Assembly (NCBI RefSeq): GCF_014650595.1
Contig: NZ_BMVG01000025.1
Coordinates: 1-64,000, forward strand
Direction of reading: 5' to 3'
DNA length: 64,000 nucleotides
Origin: Streptomyces alanosinicus
GTDB taxonomy: Bacteria; Actinomycetota; Actinomycetes; Streptomycetales; Streptomycetaceae
Shown: piece by piece, positions 16,206 to 24,928 of the stretch
Numbering within the stretch: the first letter of the stretch is position 1
Layout of the letters: every line of letters starts with the position of its first letter
Translations under genes and position numbers: made by a program
The notes under the pieces: model-generated
Told to the model about the DNA's origin: nothing
Databases searched by the model: none
Seen by the model: only the letters and a program-made list of their open reading frames with translations

Positions 16206-17848
16206 GCGGGCGGTCCGCCGTGCGGCGGCGCCAGCTCCTCGGCCATCTGCGCCCGCAATCGCAGCGTGGTCATCAGCCGTTGGAAGGCCTCCGCCCAGTA
16301 CCCGCCGGCCCCCGGCGCGGCATCGTCCGGTTCGTCGGGTATCGCCAGCAGCCCCTCCAGCCGGACGGTCTCCGCCGGGTCCAGGCAGCGCTCGGCCAGC
16401 CCCATCACCCCACTGAAACTCCATGGGTAACTGCCCGCGTCCCGCGCGATGTTGAGCGCGTCCACGACCGCCCGGCCCAGCGGTGCGGCCCAGGGCACGG
16501 CGCACACCCCGAGCAGCTGGAACGCCTCCGACAGTCCGTGTGTCGCGATGAAACCGGCCACCCAGCCCGCCCGTTCCGCAGAGTCCAGGGCGGCCAGCAG
16601 CTTTGCCCGCTCGGCCAGCGAGACCGCGCCCGGACCGCCGGCCTCCGGCGCCGACGGCGAGCCGAGCAACGCCCTCGACCACGCCGCGTCCCGCTGCCGC
16701 ACCGCGGCCCGGCACCAGGCCGCGTGCAGTTCGCCCTGCCAGCCGTCCGACACCGGCAGCGCCACGATCTCCTGTGCCGTCCGTCCGCCGAGCCGTCCGG
16801 GCCAGCTGCCGAGCGGGGCGGACTCCACCAACTGCCCCAGCCACCATGAGCGTTCTCCCCTTCCCGCCGGTGGTATGGCCACCACACCGTCCCGCTCCAT
16901 GCCGGAGTCGCACTCGAGTGGTGGCTCGATGACGATCCCCGGCGCGCTCCGCGTACGGTCGAGGGCCACGCATGCCGCGGCCCGTACGGCCATGCGCGCG
17001 GCGAGCGCCGAAGCGGGCAGCGCCGACAGCAGTTCCGCCGCCGTCGCCCGCACGGTGCGGCCACGGTCGTCCAACGCCCGCTCCAGGAACGGCTCGTCCG
17101 CGGCGGACAGACCCGCGCGCAGCGAGTCGAGGAACATCAGCCGGTCCTCCGCCCGCTCCGCGGCCCAGGTCGACGCCAGCAGCTCGCGGGCGCGGGCGGG
17201 CGTGCCGGCGCGCAGCGCGCCCAGCAGGGCCACCCGCTCGGCGAACAGGCCCTCCCGCCACAGTCGGCGCACCGCCTCGGTGTCCCCGAGGTCGGGCAGC
17301 CTGGCACCGCCGCCGGGGGCCGCGCGCAGGGCGAACCGCCAGTCCGCGTTGAGCCGGGCCAGCCACAGCGCGCGCGGACCCGCGAACGCCAGCGCGGCGG
17401 GGCGCAGGTCCGTACGGCCACGGGCCGCGTCCAGCAGGGCGGGCAGCGCCTGCGGGGGCGCCGCGTACCCGCGCGCGTTGGCCGTCGCGAGCCACTGCGG
17501 GAGCAGCTCCATGAGGTCCGGCGAGCTGCCCCGGCGGCCGCTGCCGCTGCCGGCGGAACGGTCGGCCAGCAACGTGGCGAGCCTGCGGGCCGCGGCACCG
17601 GGCAGGGCCGGGCGCGGATCCTCGGGCGCCGGCTCCGGTCGGCGGGCCGCCCGCGCGGGCCGTAGCCCGGCCCGCCGCCGTACGGTCGCCATGGCGGCCT
17701 CGTCGAGCAGGGCGAGGGGAGCCTCCCGGCCGGATCCGCCGTATGCCGCGGGGCGCCGGTCGGTGCCGAGGAGAGCGGTGGTGACCAGGTCTTCCCAGGG
17801 GCTCGGGGCAGCCGCGGTGGCCGCGTCGGCCGAGGACGTCCCGTTCAT
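16181..17848 (-). CDS. DUF5691 family protein
   Basis: A 555-residue soluble protein matching DUF5691 (WEDLVTTALLGTDRRP near the N-terminus). Most of it is Ala/Leu/Arg-rich helical repeats, possibly HEAT-like (for example LLAALDSAERAGWVAGFIATHG). No catalytic motif was recognised. It lies 97 bp downstream of the SWIM zinc-finger gene on the same strand and opposite the MoxR-DUF5682-VWA operon, an arrangement repeated in many actinobacteria (from memory). Its 3' end overlaps icmB by 25 bp in convergent orientation. A scaffold or adaptor role is only a guess. Confidence 0.82.
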   Translation of the reverse strand: MNGTSSADAATAAAPSPWEDLVTTALLGTDRRPAAYGGSGREAPLALLDEAAMATVRRRAGLRPARAARRPEPAPEDPRPALPGAAARRLATLLADRSAGSGSGRRGSSPDLMELLPQWLATANARGYAAPPQALPALLDAARGRTDLRPAALAFAGPRALWLARLNADWRFALRAAPGGGARLPDLGDTEAVRRLWREGLFAERVALLGALRAGTPARARELLASTWAAERAEDRLMFLDSLRAGLSAADEPFLERALDDRGRTVRATAAELLSALPASALAARMAVRAAACVALDRTRSAPGIVIEPPLECDSGMERDGVVAIPPAGRGERSWWLGQLVESAPLGSWPGRLGGRTAQEIVALPVSDGWQGELHAAWCRAAVRQRDAAWSRALLGSPSAPEAGGPGAVSLAERAKLLAALDSAERAGWVAGFIATHGLSEAFQLLGVCAVPWAAPLGRAVVDALNIARDAGSYPWSFSGVMGLAERCLDPAETVRLEGLLAIPDEPDDAAPGAGGYWAEAFQRLMTTLRLRAQMAEELAPPHGGPPAQPPEAAA

Positions 17849-17884
17849 CGCGTTCCCTTCCCTATTGCCTATGAGCGTTCGAGG

Positions 17885-17914
17885 GGTGCCGGTGCCGGTG
17901 CCGGTGCCGGCGCC
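17885..17914. repeat. Five tandem hexamers (GGTGCC)
   Basis: Four GGTGCC units and one GGCGCC unit lie between the SWIM and DUF5691 genes. A simple-sequence repeat of this kind may vary in copy number and could affect the spacing or folding of the intercistronic message. Confidence 0.7.
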
Positions 17915-17945
17915 GGTGTTTGTTGTCTGTCGTGTCGTGGAGGGG

Positions 17946-19301
17946 TCAGCACAGCGGTATCGCCTCGTCCGTGTGCTGCGGCCAGGCCGTGAGCGGGGTG
18001 AAGCCGCGGTGGCCGCACTCGCCGAACACCGTGACCGGGGCGCCACCGGACAGGGCGACCAGCCGCCACAGACCGGGGCGGGAGCGGGCGGCCCGGGTCA
18101 GCGGCAGCGCGCAGTCCGCGTCGGCGTCCGCCAGCTGCCACAGATCGCCGTCCGGGACCGGCACGACCCGGTCCAGCGTCACCGGCACCGACTCCAGCCA
18201 CGGATCGGCGCGCAGTGCCTCGCCGTACCGGGCCACCGCCTCGGCCGTGGTCGTGCCGGGTGGGCGGAATGTGGCGGGGGCGGGCGGGGCGAACCGCTCG
18301 CCCAGGGCGGATCGGGGCTGACCGGCCCCCGGATAGGCGGACAGCTCCGCGTCCAGGGCCAGTCCGACCGGCAGGGTCAGCTCCGGAGCCCGGCCGGCCG
18401 CGCCGTAGGACAGCAGCAGTCGGGTGCCGCCCGAGGCGGCGCCGTGCAGCCATATCCGGCGGGTCGTCAGCTTCGGGTCCACCGAGTCGTACTGCGCGAG
18501 GACCAGCCAGTGGTCGCGGACCGGCGCCCCGTCCGCCGTGGCGGGCAGGCCCAGCCGGGAGCGGACCGTGGCCGCGAGGGCGTCCGGGAGCCGGTCGCGG
18601 CGCAGCCAGCCCTGGTCGAGCAGGTGCAGCAGCGCGCACTCCTCCAGCAGCCGGGCCGGCCAGCCCGCACCCGACGCGGGGATCGCCCCCAACTCCCTTG
18701 TCCGCGAGGCGAGTCCGGGAGCCTGCGCGTCGACCATGCGGGCCGCTGTCTCGTCCCACAGTCCGTACCCCGCCTGGCCGGCCGCGGCCAGGCCGCCGCG
18801 CAGCAGGTCCGCGAGGCGCTGCTCCAGCTCCGTCGCGCCCGCGGTGACCCGCTCGGCGCGGCGCTCGGCCCGCCGCCTCGCGGCCTCGGGGTCGGCGGTC
18901 GCGGCCTGGGAACTCTCCTCGGCCCGGGGCTGATCGGTCTCGGCTCGCTTGCGTCTGCCCGCGAGCCACTGCTCGGCCCACTCCGGCGGTTCGGCGGACG
19001 CCGGCACCGAGCCGTCGTCGCCCGCCCACAGCAGAAGCAGTCCGAGAGCGTGCTTGCACGGGAACTTACGGCTCGGGCAACTGCACTTGTACGCCGGACC
19101 GGCCGGATCGGCGAGGTCGGCCACCGTCTGATACGGCCTGCTGCCACTGCCCTTGCACAGCCCCCACACCGTCCCCTCTCCGCTCCCCGCCTCGGACCAC
19201 GGACCGGCCGTGCCGAGCTTGCCCCCTGCTGTACGTGACGCGGCGTCAGGCGCCAGTGACAGCACCTGTTCCGCGCTCCAGCGCACCCCCTGCTCAGTCA
19301 T
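17946..19301 (-). CDS. SWIM zinc-finger protein
   Basis: A 451-residue protein with a SWIM zinc finger near residues 75-90 (KCSCPSRKFPCKHALG; Cys-x-Cys ... Cys-x-His). This domain typically binds DNA or protein in recombination- and chromatin-linked factors. A charged Glu/Arg-rich segment follows (about 110-160), then a C-terminal region without recognised motifs. The start is the ATG at 19301, which coincides with the predicted transcription start of a damage-type promoter (19309-19331), so the mRNA is probably leaderless. DUF5691 lies downstream. Confidence 0.88.
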   Translation of the reverse strand: MTEQGVRWSAEQVLSLAPDAASRTAGGKLGTAGPWSEAGSGEGTVWGLCKGSGSRPYQTVADLADPAGPAYKCSCPSRKFPCKHALGLLLLWAGDDGSVPASAEPPEWAEQWLAGRRKRAETDQPRAEESSQAATADPEAARRRAERRAERVTAGATELEQRLADLLRGGLAAAGQAGYGLWDETAARMVDAQAPGLASRTRELGAIPASGAGWPARLLEECALLHLLDQGWLRRDRLPDALAATVRSRLGLPATADGAPVRDHWLVLAQYDSVDPKLTTRRIWLHGAASGGTRLLLSYGAAGRAPELTLPVGLALDAELSAYPGAGQPRSALGERFAPPAPATFRPPGTTTAEAVARYGEALRADPWLESVPVTLDRVVPVPDGDLWQLADADADCALPLTRAARSRPGLWRLVALSGGAPVTVFGECGHRGFTPLTAWPQHTDEAIPLC

Positions 19302-19308
19302 GCCACCG

Positions 19309-19331
19309 ACGGTAGGTCCCGCCACTGACAA
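19309..19331 (-). promoter_or_regulatory. DNA-damage (PafBC / RecA-NDp type) promoter, SWIM side
   Basis: On the minus strand TTGTCAGTG (19331-19323), exactly 8 nt, then TACCGT (19314-19309) match TTGTCRGTG-N8-TAnnnT in full. Transcription should begin within a few bases of the SWIM start codon at 19301. Confidence 0.78.
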
Positions 19332-19379
19332 TCGGTCCGCTGCGGGCGTTCGTGCTGGTCAGAGCGATTGTCAGTGGCG
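19320..19379. repeat. Perfect 15-bp inverted repeat between SWIM and MoxR operons
   Basis: CGCCACTGACAATCG at 19320-19334 is mirrored exactly at 19365-19379, with a 30-nt spacer. Each arm carries TTGTCAGTG pointing toward one of the divergent operons. The symmetry indicates one activator serving both directions. Confidence 0.85.
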
Positions 19380-19390
19380 TGGTGCACGGT
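19368..19390 (+). promoter_or_regulatory. DNA-damage type promoter, MoxR side
   Basis: TTGTCAGTG at 19368-19376, 8 nt, then CACGGT at 19385-19390. The -35-like element is exact; the -10 differs from TAnnnT at the first base. The site is about 42 bp upstream of the MoxR start codon. Confidence 0.6.
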
Positions 19391-19432
19391 GGATGCCAGA
19401 CCGAACCGGCCGAGCTGGAGGGGGCCTCAGCC

Positions 19433-20623
19433 ATGTCCGCCATGTCTGTCACATCCGCGTCCGCGTCCGCATCCTCACCCGTGTCCACATCCGCGTCCGC
19501 GTCCGAGCGGCCGACCACCGCCGAACCGGGCCAGGGCGAGAGCGCCCAGGCGCTGCGCCCGCACGCCGAGCACGCCTTCGCCGCCGAACTCACCGCTCTC
19601 GCCGCGCAGGACGACCGCCCGCGCCCCGCCCGCTGGAAGCTGTCACCCTGGGCGGTGGCGACGTACCTGCTCGGCGGCACCCTGCCGGACGGCACGGTGA
19701 TCACACCCAAGTACGTGGGGCCGCGCCGGATCGTCGAGGTCGCCGTCACCACGCTCGCCACCGACCGCGCACTGCTCCTGCTCGGCGTGCCCGGCACCGC
19801 CAAGACCTGGGTGTCGGAGCACCTGGCCGCAGCCGTCAGCGGCGACTCCACGCTGCTGGTGCAGGGCACGGCCGGCACCCCGGAGGAGGCGATCCGCTAC
19901 GGCTGGAACTACGCGCAGCTGCTGGCACACGGCCCGAGCCGGGACGCCCTCGTGCCGAGCCCCGTCATGCGCGCCATGGCCGAGGGCATGACGGCCCGGG
20001 TGGAGGAGCTGACCCGGATCCCCGCCGATGTGCAGGACTCACTGATCACGATCCTGTCCGAGAAGACCCTGCCCGTCCCTGAGCTGGGACAAGAGGTCCA
20101 GGCGGTCCGCGGGTTCAATCTCATCGCCACGGCCAACGACCGGGACAGAGGCGTCAACGACCTCTCCAGCGCGCTGCGCCGCCGCTTCAACACCGTGGTG
20201 CTGCCGCTGCCGGCGAGCGCCGACGCCGAGGTCGACATCGTCACCCGCCGGGTCGAGCAGATCGGCCGCTCCCTCGATCTGCCGGCCGTGCCCGACGGCA
20301 TCGAGGAGATCCACCGGGTCGTGACCGTCTTCCGCGAGCTGCGCGACGGCATCACCGCCGACGGCCGCACCAAGGTGAAGTCGCCGAGCGGCACGCTGTC
20401 CACGGCCGAGGCGATCTCCGTCGTGACCAACGGCCTCGCCCTGTCCGCGCACTTCGGCGACGGTGTGCTGCGGCCGGCCGATGTCGCCGCCGGCATCCTC
20501 GGCGCCGTCGTGCGCGATCCGGCGGCCGACCGGGTCGTCTGGCAGGAGTACCTGGAGACCGTCGTCCGTGAGCGCGAGGGCTGGACGGACTTCTACCGCG
20601 CGTGCCGGGAGGTGAGTGCATGA
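19433..20623 (+). CDS. MoxR-type AAA+ ATPase
   Basis: A 396-residue ATPase. After a low-complexity Ser/Ala N-terminus (about 35 residues), the AAA+ core shows a MoxR-style Walker A (GVPGTAKTW), a sensor region (NLIATANDRDR) and an Arg-rich LRRRFN segment. MoxR ATPases remodel or activate partner proteins and usually work with a VWA-domain partner, present here two genes downstream. The start ATG at 19433 follows GGAGG. It is the first gene of a coupled MoxR-DUF5682-VWA operon behind a damage-type promoter. Confidence 0.9.
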   Translation: MSAMSVTSASASASSPVSTSASASERPTTAEPGQGESAQALRPHAEHAFAAELTALAAQDDRPRPARWKLSPWAVATYLLGGTLPDGTVITPKYVGPRRIVEVAVTTLATDRALLLLGVPGTAKTWVSEHLAAAVSGDSTLLVQGTAGTPEEAIRYGWNYAQLLAHGPSRDALVPSPVMRAMAEGMTARVEELTRIPADVQDSLITILSEKTLPVPELGQEVQAVRGFNLIATANDRDRGVNDLSSALRRRFNTVVLPLPASADAEVDIVTRRVEQIGRSLDLPAVPDGIEEIHRVVTVFRELRDGITADGRTKVKSPSGTLSTAEAISVVTNGLALSAHFGDGVLRPADVAAGILGAVVRDPAADRVVWQEYLETVVREREGWTDFYRACREVSA

Positions 20624-23010
20624 ACGACACACGGTGGCCCCAGGCCTACGCCTCCGGGCCGCTGCTGCTGGGGGTGCGGCATCACGGTCCCGGTTCCGCC
20701 CGCGCGGTCCGTGGCGCCCTCGACGCCGCCCGGCCGGCCGTCGTCCTCGTCGAGGGCCCGCCCGAGGCCGACGCGCTGATCCCGCTGGCCGCCGACCCGG
20801 GCCTGAGGCCCCCGGTCGCCCTGCTCGCCCATGCCGTGGACGAGCCAGGACGTTCGGCGTTCTGGCCGTTCGCCGACTTCAGTCCCGAATGGGTGGCGAT
20901 CCGCTGGGCGTTGGAGCACGGCGTCCCGGCCCACTTCATCGACCTGCCGGCCGCGCACACGCTCGCCCGGGAGAAGGGAGAGCAGGACCCAGGAGCGAAG
21001 AGGGAGGGGGAGGTCCGGGGTGATCCGCTCGCCGTGCTCGCCGAGGCCGCCGGACACGACGATCCCGAACGCTGGTGGGAGGACATCGTCGAGCATCGGG
21101 GCCCGGGGGAGCGGGACCCCTTCGTCCCGTTCGCGGCCCTGGCGGACGCCATGGGCGCGCTCCGCGAGCGGTACGACGCCGGCGGACACGGCCGGGATCT
21201 CTTCCGCGAGGCGCACATGCGGCTCCGACTGCGCGCCGCTCGCAAGGAGTTCGGGGAGCAGGTGGCCGTGGTCTGCGGGGCCTGGCACGTGCCCGCGCTG
21301 CGCGAGAAGACCACCGTCGCCGCCGACCGGGCCCTGCTCAAGGGGCTGGCGAAGGTCAGGACCGATCTGACCTGGGTGCCCTGGACACACCGCCGGCTCG
21401 CCCGGTCCAGCGGATACGGCGCGGGTATCGCCTCGCCGGGGTGGTACGGCCATCTGTTCCACGCCCCCGACCGGCCGGTCGAGCGGTGGCTGACCAAGGT
21501 GGCCCGGCTGCTGCGCGAGGAGGACCGGATCGTCTCCTCCGCCCATGTCATCGAGGCCGTCCGGCTCGCCGAGACCCTGGCGGCGCTGCGCGGCCGCCCG
21601 CTGCCCGGACTGGGCGAGACCACCGACGCGGTGCGCGCGGTGATGGGCGACGGCTCGGACGTACCGCTGGCGCTGGTGCACGACCGGCTGGTGGTCGGGG
21701 ACGTCCTGGGCGAGGTCCCGGAATCGGCGCCGGCGGTGCCGCTGCAGCGCGACCTGGCCCGGCAACAGCGAGCGCTGCGGCTCAAGCCGGCGGCGCTGGA
21801 GCGCGAACTGGAACTGGACCTGCGGGGCGACACCGACGCCGGACGCAGCAGGCTGTTGCACCGGCTGCGGCTGCTCGGTGTCGGCTGGGGCGAGCCCGCG
21901 CGGTCCCGGGGGAGCACGGGCACGTTCCGGGAGACCTGGCGGCTGCGCTGGGAGCCGGAGCTGTCGGTGCGGGTCGCCGAGGCGGGGGTGTGGGGGACGA
22001 CCGTACTGGGCGCGGCGCAGGCCAGGGCCGAGGCGGACGCCACCGCCGCCTGCGCTCTCGCCGACGTCACCGCGCTCGCCGAGCGGTGTCTGCTCGCCGG
22101 GCTGCCAAACGCCCTGCCGGTCGTCATGCGGGTACTCGCCGACCGGGCCGCGCTCGACACGGACGTCGGCCATCTCGCCCAGGCCCTGCCCGCCCTCGTC
22201 CGCTCGCTGCGCTACGGCGATGTGCGCGGCACGGACACCGGTGCGCTGGCCGGCGTCGCCATGGGCCTCGCCGAACGCGTCTTCGTCGGACTGCCCCCGG
22301 CGTGCGCCGCGCTCGACAGGGACGCGGCGGACGAGATGCGCGGCCATGTGGACGCCGTGCACTCGGCGGTGGGTCTGCTGACGGAGACGCGCGCCGGTGC
22401 TGTTGCCGGTGGCGCCGCCGCTGCCGGTTCCGGTCCCTTCGGCGCCGGTCCCGGAGGCGGGCTGCGGGACCGCTGGCGCGCCGTGCTGCGGGCGTTGTCG
22501 TCGCGGGACAGCGTGCCCGGTGTGCTCCGGGGACGGGCGGTGCGGCTGTTGCTGGACGACGGCGCGCTGCGGTCCGAGGAGGCCGCGCGGCTGATGGGGC
22601 TCGCGCTGTCGCCGGGGACTGCGCCCGCCGACGCGGCCGCCTGGATCGAGGGCTTCGTCGGCGGCGGTGGCGGACTGCTGCTGGTGCACGACGAGCGGCT
22701 GCTCGCCCTGGTGGACGGCTGGCTGAGGGGGGTGTCGGGGGAGGCGTTCACGGACGTACTGCCGCTGCTGCGGCGGACCTTCGCGGCGTATGAGCCGGGG
22801 GTGCGCAGAACGCTCGGCGAACTGGTCCGGCGCGGACCGGCTGACCGTGCGGCCGGCCGGGCGGCCCACGGCGCTGTGACCCCCGGCTTCGCCGCCGAGC
22901 CGGACACCGGGCGCGCCGACGCCGTACTGCCGGTGCTGCGTCTGCTGCTCGGCCTGGACGACGACAGCGACATGAGGGACGACAACATCCTTGCGGGGGT
23001 GGGGGTATGA
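20620..23010 (+). CDS. DUF5682 family protein (TraB/TIKI-like)
   Basis: A 796-residue protein. Near the N-terminus GVRHHGPGS and VLVEGPPEAD, and later CGAWHVPAL, resemble the paired G-x-x-H and Glu motifs of the TraB/TIKI/ChaN-EreA fold, known for metal-dependent hydrolase members. This suggests a hydrolase-like N-terminal half but does not prove it. The C-terminal half is Ala/Leu-rich and helical. The ATG at 20620 overlaps the MoxR stop (ATGA) with GGAGGTGA 5 nt upstream. Its own stop overlaps the VWA start. The trio is thus translated together. Its role is unknown. Confidence 0.85.
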   Translation: MNDTRWPQAYASGPLLLGVRHHGPGSARAVRGALDAARPAVVLVEGPPEADALIPLAADPGLRPPVALLAHAVDEPGRSAFWPFADFSPEWVAIRWALEHGVPAHFIDLPAAHTLAREKGEQDPGAKREGEVRGDPLAVLAEAAGHDDPERWWEDIVEHRGPGERDPFVPFAALADAMGALRERYDAGGHGRDLFREAHMRLRLRAARKEFGEQVAVVCGAWHVPALREKTTVAADRALLKGLAKVRTDLTWVPWTHRRLARSSGYGAGIASPGWYGHLFHAPDRPVERWLTKVARLLREEDRIVSSAHVIEAVRLAETLAALRGRPLPGLGETTDAVRAVMGDGSDVPLALVHDRLVVGDVLGEVPESAPAVPLQRDLARQQRALRLKPAALERELELDLRGDTDAGRSRLLHRLRLLGVGWGEPARSRGSTGTFRETWRLRWEPELSVRVAEAGVWGTTVLGAAQARAEADATAACALADVTALAERCLLAGLPNALPVVMRVLADRAALDTDVGHLAQALPALVRSLRYGDVRGTDTGALAGVAMGLAERVFVGLPPACAALDRDAADEMRGHVDAVHSAVGLLTETRAGAVAGGAAAAGSGPFGAGPGGGLRDRWRAVLRALSSRDSVPGVLRGRAVRLLLDDGALRSEEAARLMGLALSPGTAPADAAAWIEGFVGGGGGLLLVHDERLLALVDGWLRGVSGEAFTDVLPLLRRTFAAYEPGVRRTLGELVRRGPADRAAGRAAHGAVTPGFAAEPDTGRADAVLPVLRLLLGLDDDSDMRDDNILAGVGV

Positions 23011-24206
23011 GGACCGAGTCGATACCTGCGGGCGACCTGGGCGATCCGGGCGACCTGGGCGATCCGGCGCGGGAGCGGCTGCGCCGCTGGCGGCTGGTGC
23101 TCGGCGGAGAGCAGGCCGACGGCACCGGATGCGCGCTGTCCGGGCGGGACGCGGCGATGGACGGCACGCTCGCCGCGCTCTACGGCAAGGGGGACAGAGC
23201 GCAGACGGGCCGGGACCGTTCGGCGGGACTGGGCGCCTCGGCGCCGTCCGTGGCCCGCTGGCTCGGTGACATCCGCACCTACTTCCCGGCCTCCGTCGTC
23301 CAGGTCATGCAGTGCGACGCCATCGACCGGCTCGGTCTTGCCGCGCTGCTGCTGGAGCCGGAGATGCTGGAAGCGGTGGAGGCGGACGTGCACCTGGTCG
23401 GCACGCTGCTCTCGCTGAACAAGGCGATGCCGGAGACGACGAGGGAGACGGCACGCGCGGTCGTGCGCAAGGTCGTCGAGGACCTGGAGAAGCGACTCGC
23501 GACCCGTACCCGGGCCACCCTCGACGGCGCTCTCGACCGCAGCGCGCGGATCAGCCGCCCGCGCCATCACGACATCGACTGGAACCGCACCATCGCGGCC
23601 AACCTCAAGCACTATCTGCCCGAGTACCGCACGGTGGTGCCGGAGCGGCTCGTCGGATACGGACGCGCCGCGCGGGCGGTGAAGAAGGACGTCGTGCTCT
23701 GTATCGACCAGTCCGGGTCCATGGCCGCGTCGGTGGTGCACGCGTCCGTCTTCGGCGCGGTCCTCGCCTCCATGCGGTCGATCAGCACCCGGCTGGTCGT
23801 CTTCGACACGGCGGTGGTCGACCTCACCGACCGACTGGACGACCCGGTCGACGTCCTTTTCGGTGTCCAGCTCGGCGGTGGCACGGACATCAACCGGGCG
23901 CTGGCCTACTGCCAGTCGCAGATCACCCGGCCCGCCGAGACGGTCGTGGTGCTGATCAGCGATCTCTACGAGGGCGGTATCCGCGACGAGATGCTCAAGC
24001 GGGTGGCGGCGATGAAGGCGTCCGGGGTGCAGTTCGTGGCGCTGCTCGCGCTGTCGGACGAGGGCGCGCCCGCGTACGACCGGGAGCACGCGGCGGCGCT
24101 GGCCGCGCTCGGGGCACCGGCCTTCGCCTGCACGCCCGATCTGTTCCCCGAGGTCATGGCCGCGGCACTCGAAAGGCGTCCCTTGCCGATACCGGACAGC
24201 GGGTGA
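23007..24206 (+). CDS. VWA domain-containing protein, MoxR partner
   Basis: A 399-residue protein whose C-terminal half (about 228-395) is a von Willebrand A domain. The metal-ion-dependent adhesion site is visible as DQSGSM, with the Thr of GGGTDINRA and the Asp of LISDLYEGG. The N-terminal half is helical (VVRKVVEDLEKRLATRTR). MoxR-VWA pairs act like a chaperone and its substrate adaptor. The ATGA start overlaps the DUF5682 stop by 4 bp. A long noncoding stretch follows. Confidence 0.9.
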   Translation: MRTESIPAGDLGDPGDLGDPARERLRRWRLVLGGEQADGTGCALSGRDAAMDGTLAALYGKGDRAQTGRDRSAGLGASAPSVARWLGDIRTYFPASVVQVMQCDAIDRLGLAALLLEPEMLEAVEADVHLVGTLLSLNKAMPETTRETARAVVRKVVEDLEKRLATRTRATLDGALDRSARISRPRHHDIDWNRTIAANLKHYLPEYRTVVPERLVGYGRAARAVKKDVVLCIDQSGSMAASVVHASVFGAVLASMRSISTRLVVFDTAVVDLTDRLDDPVDVLFGVQLGGGTDINRALAYCQSQITRPAETVVVLISDLYEGGIRDEMLKRVAAMKASGVQFVALLALSDEGAPAYDREHAAALAALGAPAFACTPDLFPEVMAAALERRPLPIPDSG

Positions 24207-24304
24207 CGCCGGCTGGACAGCGGGGGCCGACCTGCCCACCCGTACAAGCCCCGCCCATCGCCCCCTGCCCCCCCCGGGGCGACCGGCGCGGTCACCCGTA
24301 CGGC

Positions 24305-24336
24305 CGTACCGACGTACCGACGTACCGACGTACCGA
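24305..24336. repeat. Four tandem CGTACCGA octamers
   Basis: Four perfect 8-bp units follow the VWA operon. The copy number may vary between strains. Function not evident. Confidence 0.8.
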
Positions 24337-24541
24337 CGTCCGCGCGCTTCGGGACCGGACGGCGTGCGGTGCCTCGTGCCGGGCATCCGATAGCAGAGCC
24401 GAGCGCGTCCCGTACCGGCGACACGTGGCCCGACATGCCCCGTGGGGCGTCCGGATCCGGGCGGCCGAATGCCGTCGGCCTGTCCGGCCGGGCCCCGCGG
24501 CTCGGGCGGCTGGTCCCCGTTGGGGTGGGGATCAACCGCCC

Positions 24542-24608
24542 CGGCCCCGGAGACCACCGGGGCCGCCCCAGAGGCCTCACCGGGTCAACCCCAGCCCGGT
24601 GAGGTCTC
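24542..24608. terminator. Double hairpin downstream of the VWA gene
   Basis: Stem 1 is CGGCCCCGG (24542-24550) with its complement at 24557-24565. Stem 2 is 14 bp (24571-24584 with 24595-24608, one G-U pair). They may terminate the MoxR operon, or act in the leader of sucC. There is no T tract. Confidence 0.45.
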
Positions 24609-24928
24609 GCACATCGCCGTGGGCATTGCCGTGACAGCGCCGTGGACATCGCCTGGACATTGCCGTGAACATCGTCGCGAAGCCCCTGATCCCACGGCTC
24701 GCCCGGCACGCCGTGCCAGGAGACCCGGCATCATGTGACAGGTATCACCGCTCGGGTGTGACCCTCGATTTAGGGAGCCCCCTCAAGCGGCGATAACCTG
24801 CGAGACGGACATGCCGCGCGCTCGGACACCGTGTGCGCCTCCCTTGTGACAAGCGGACGTCACGTTGCCCTTCGCGGCACGCCCACGCATCCAACGAACC
24901 GCGAGATCACTGATAGGGACGGAAGCGC

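Larger units (their letters stand above)
24207..24928. other. 722-bp intergenic region before sucC, rich in short repeats
   Basis: No real gene was supported. It contains four tandem CGTACCGA octamers (24305-24336), two consecutive hairpins (24542-24565 and 24571-24608), and a degenerate run of about 12-bp units ending GCCGTG (about 24611-24670). A perfect CTTGTGACAAG palindrome lies at 24843-24853, about 75 bp before sucC. The hairpins probably end the VWA operon and the last 200 bp probably hold the sucCD promoter. Confidence 0.6.

Noticed and set aside
24305..24336. CRISPR-like array
   Set aside because: The units are contiguous 8-mers without spacers, so this is a simple tandem repeat.
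24369..24738. Small genes in the region before sucC
   Set aside because: Short Pro/Gly/Arg-rich frames without ribosome sites or recognisable domains, overlapping hairpins.
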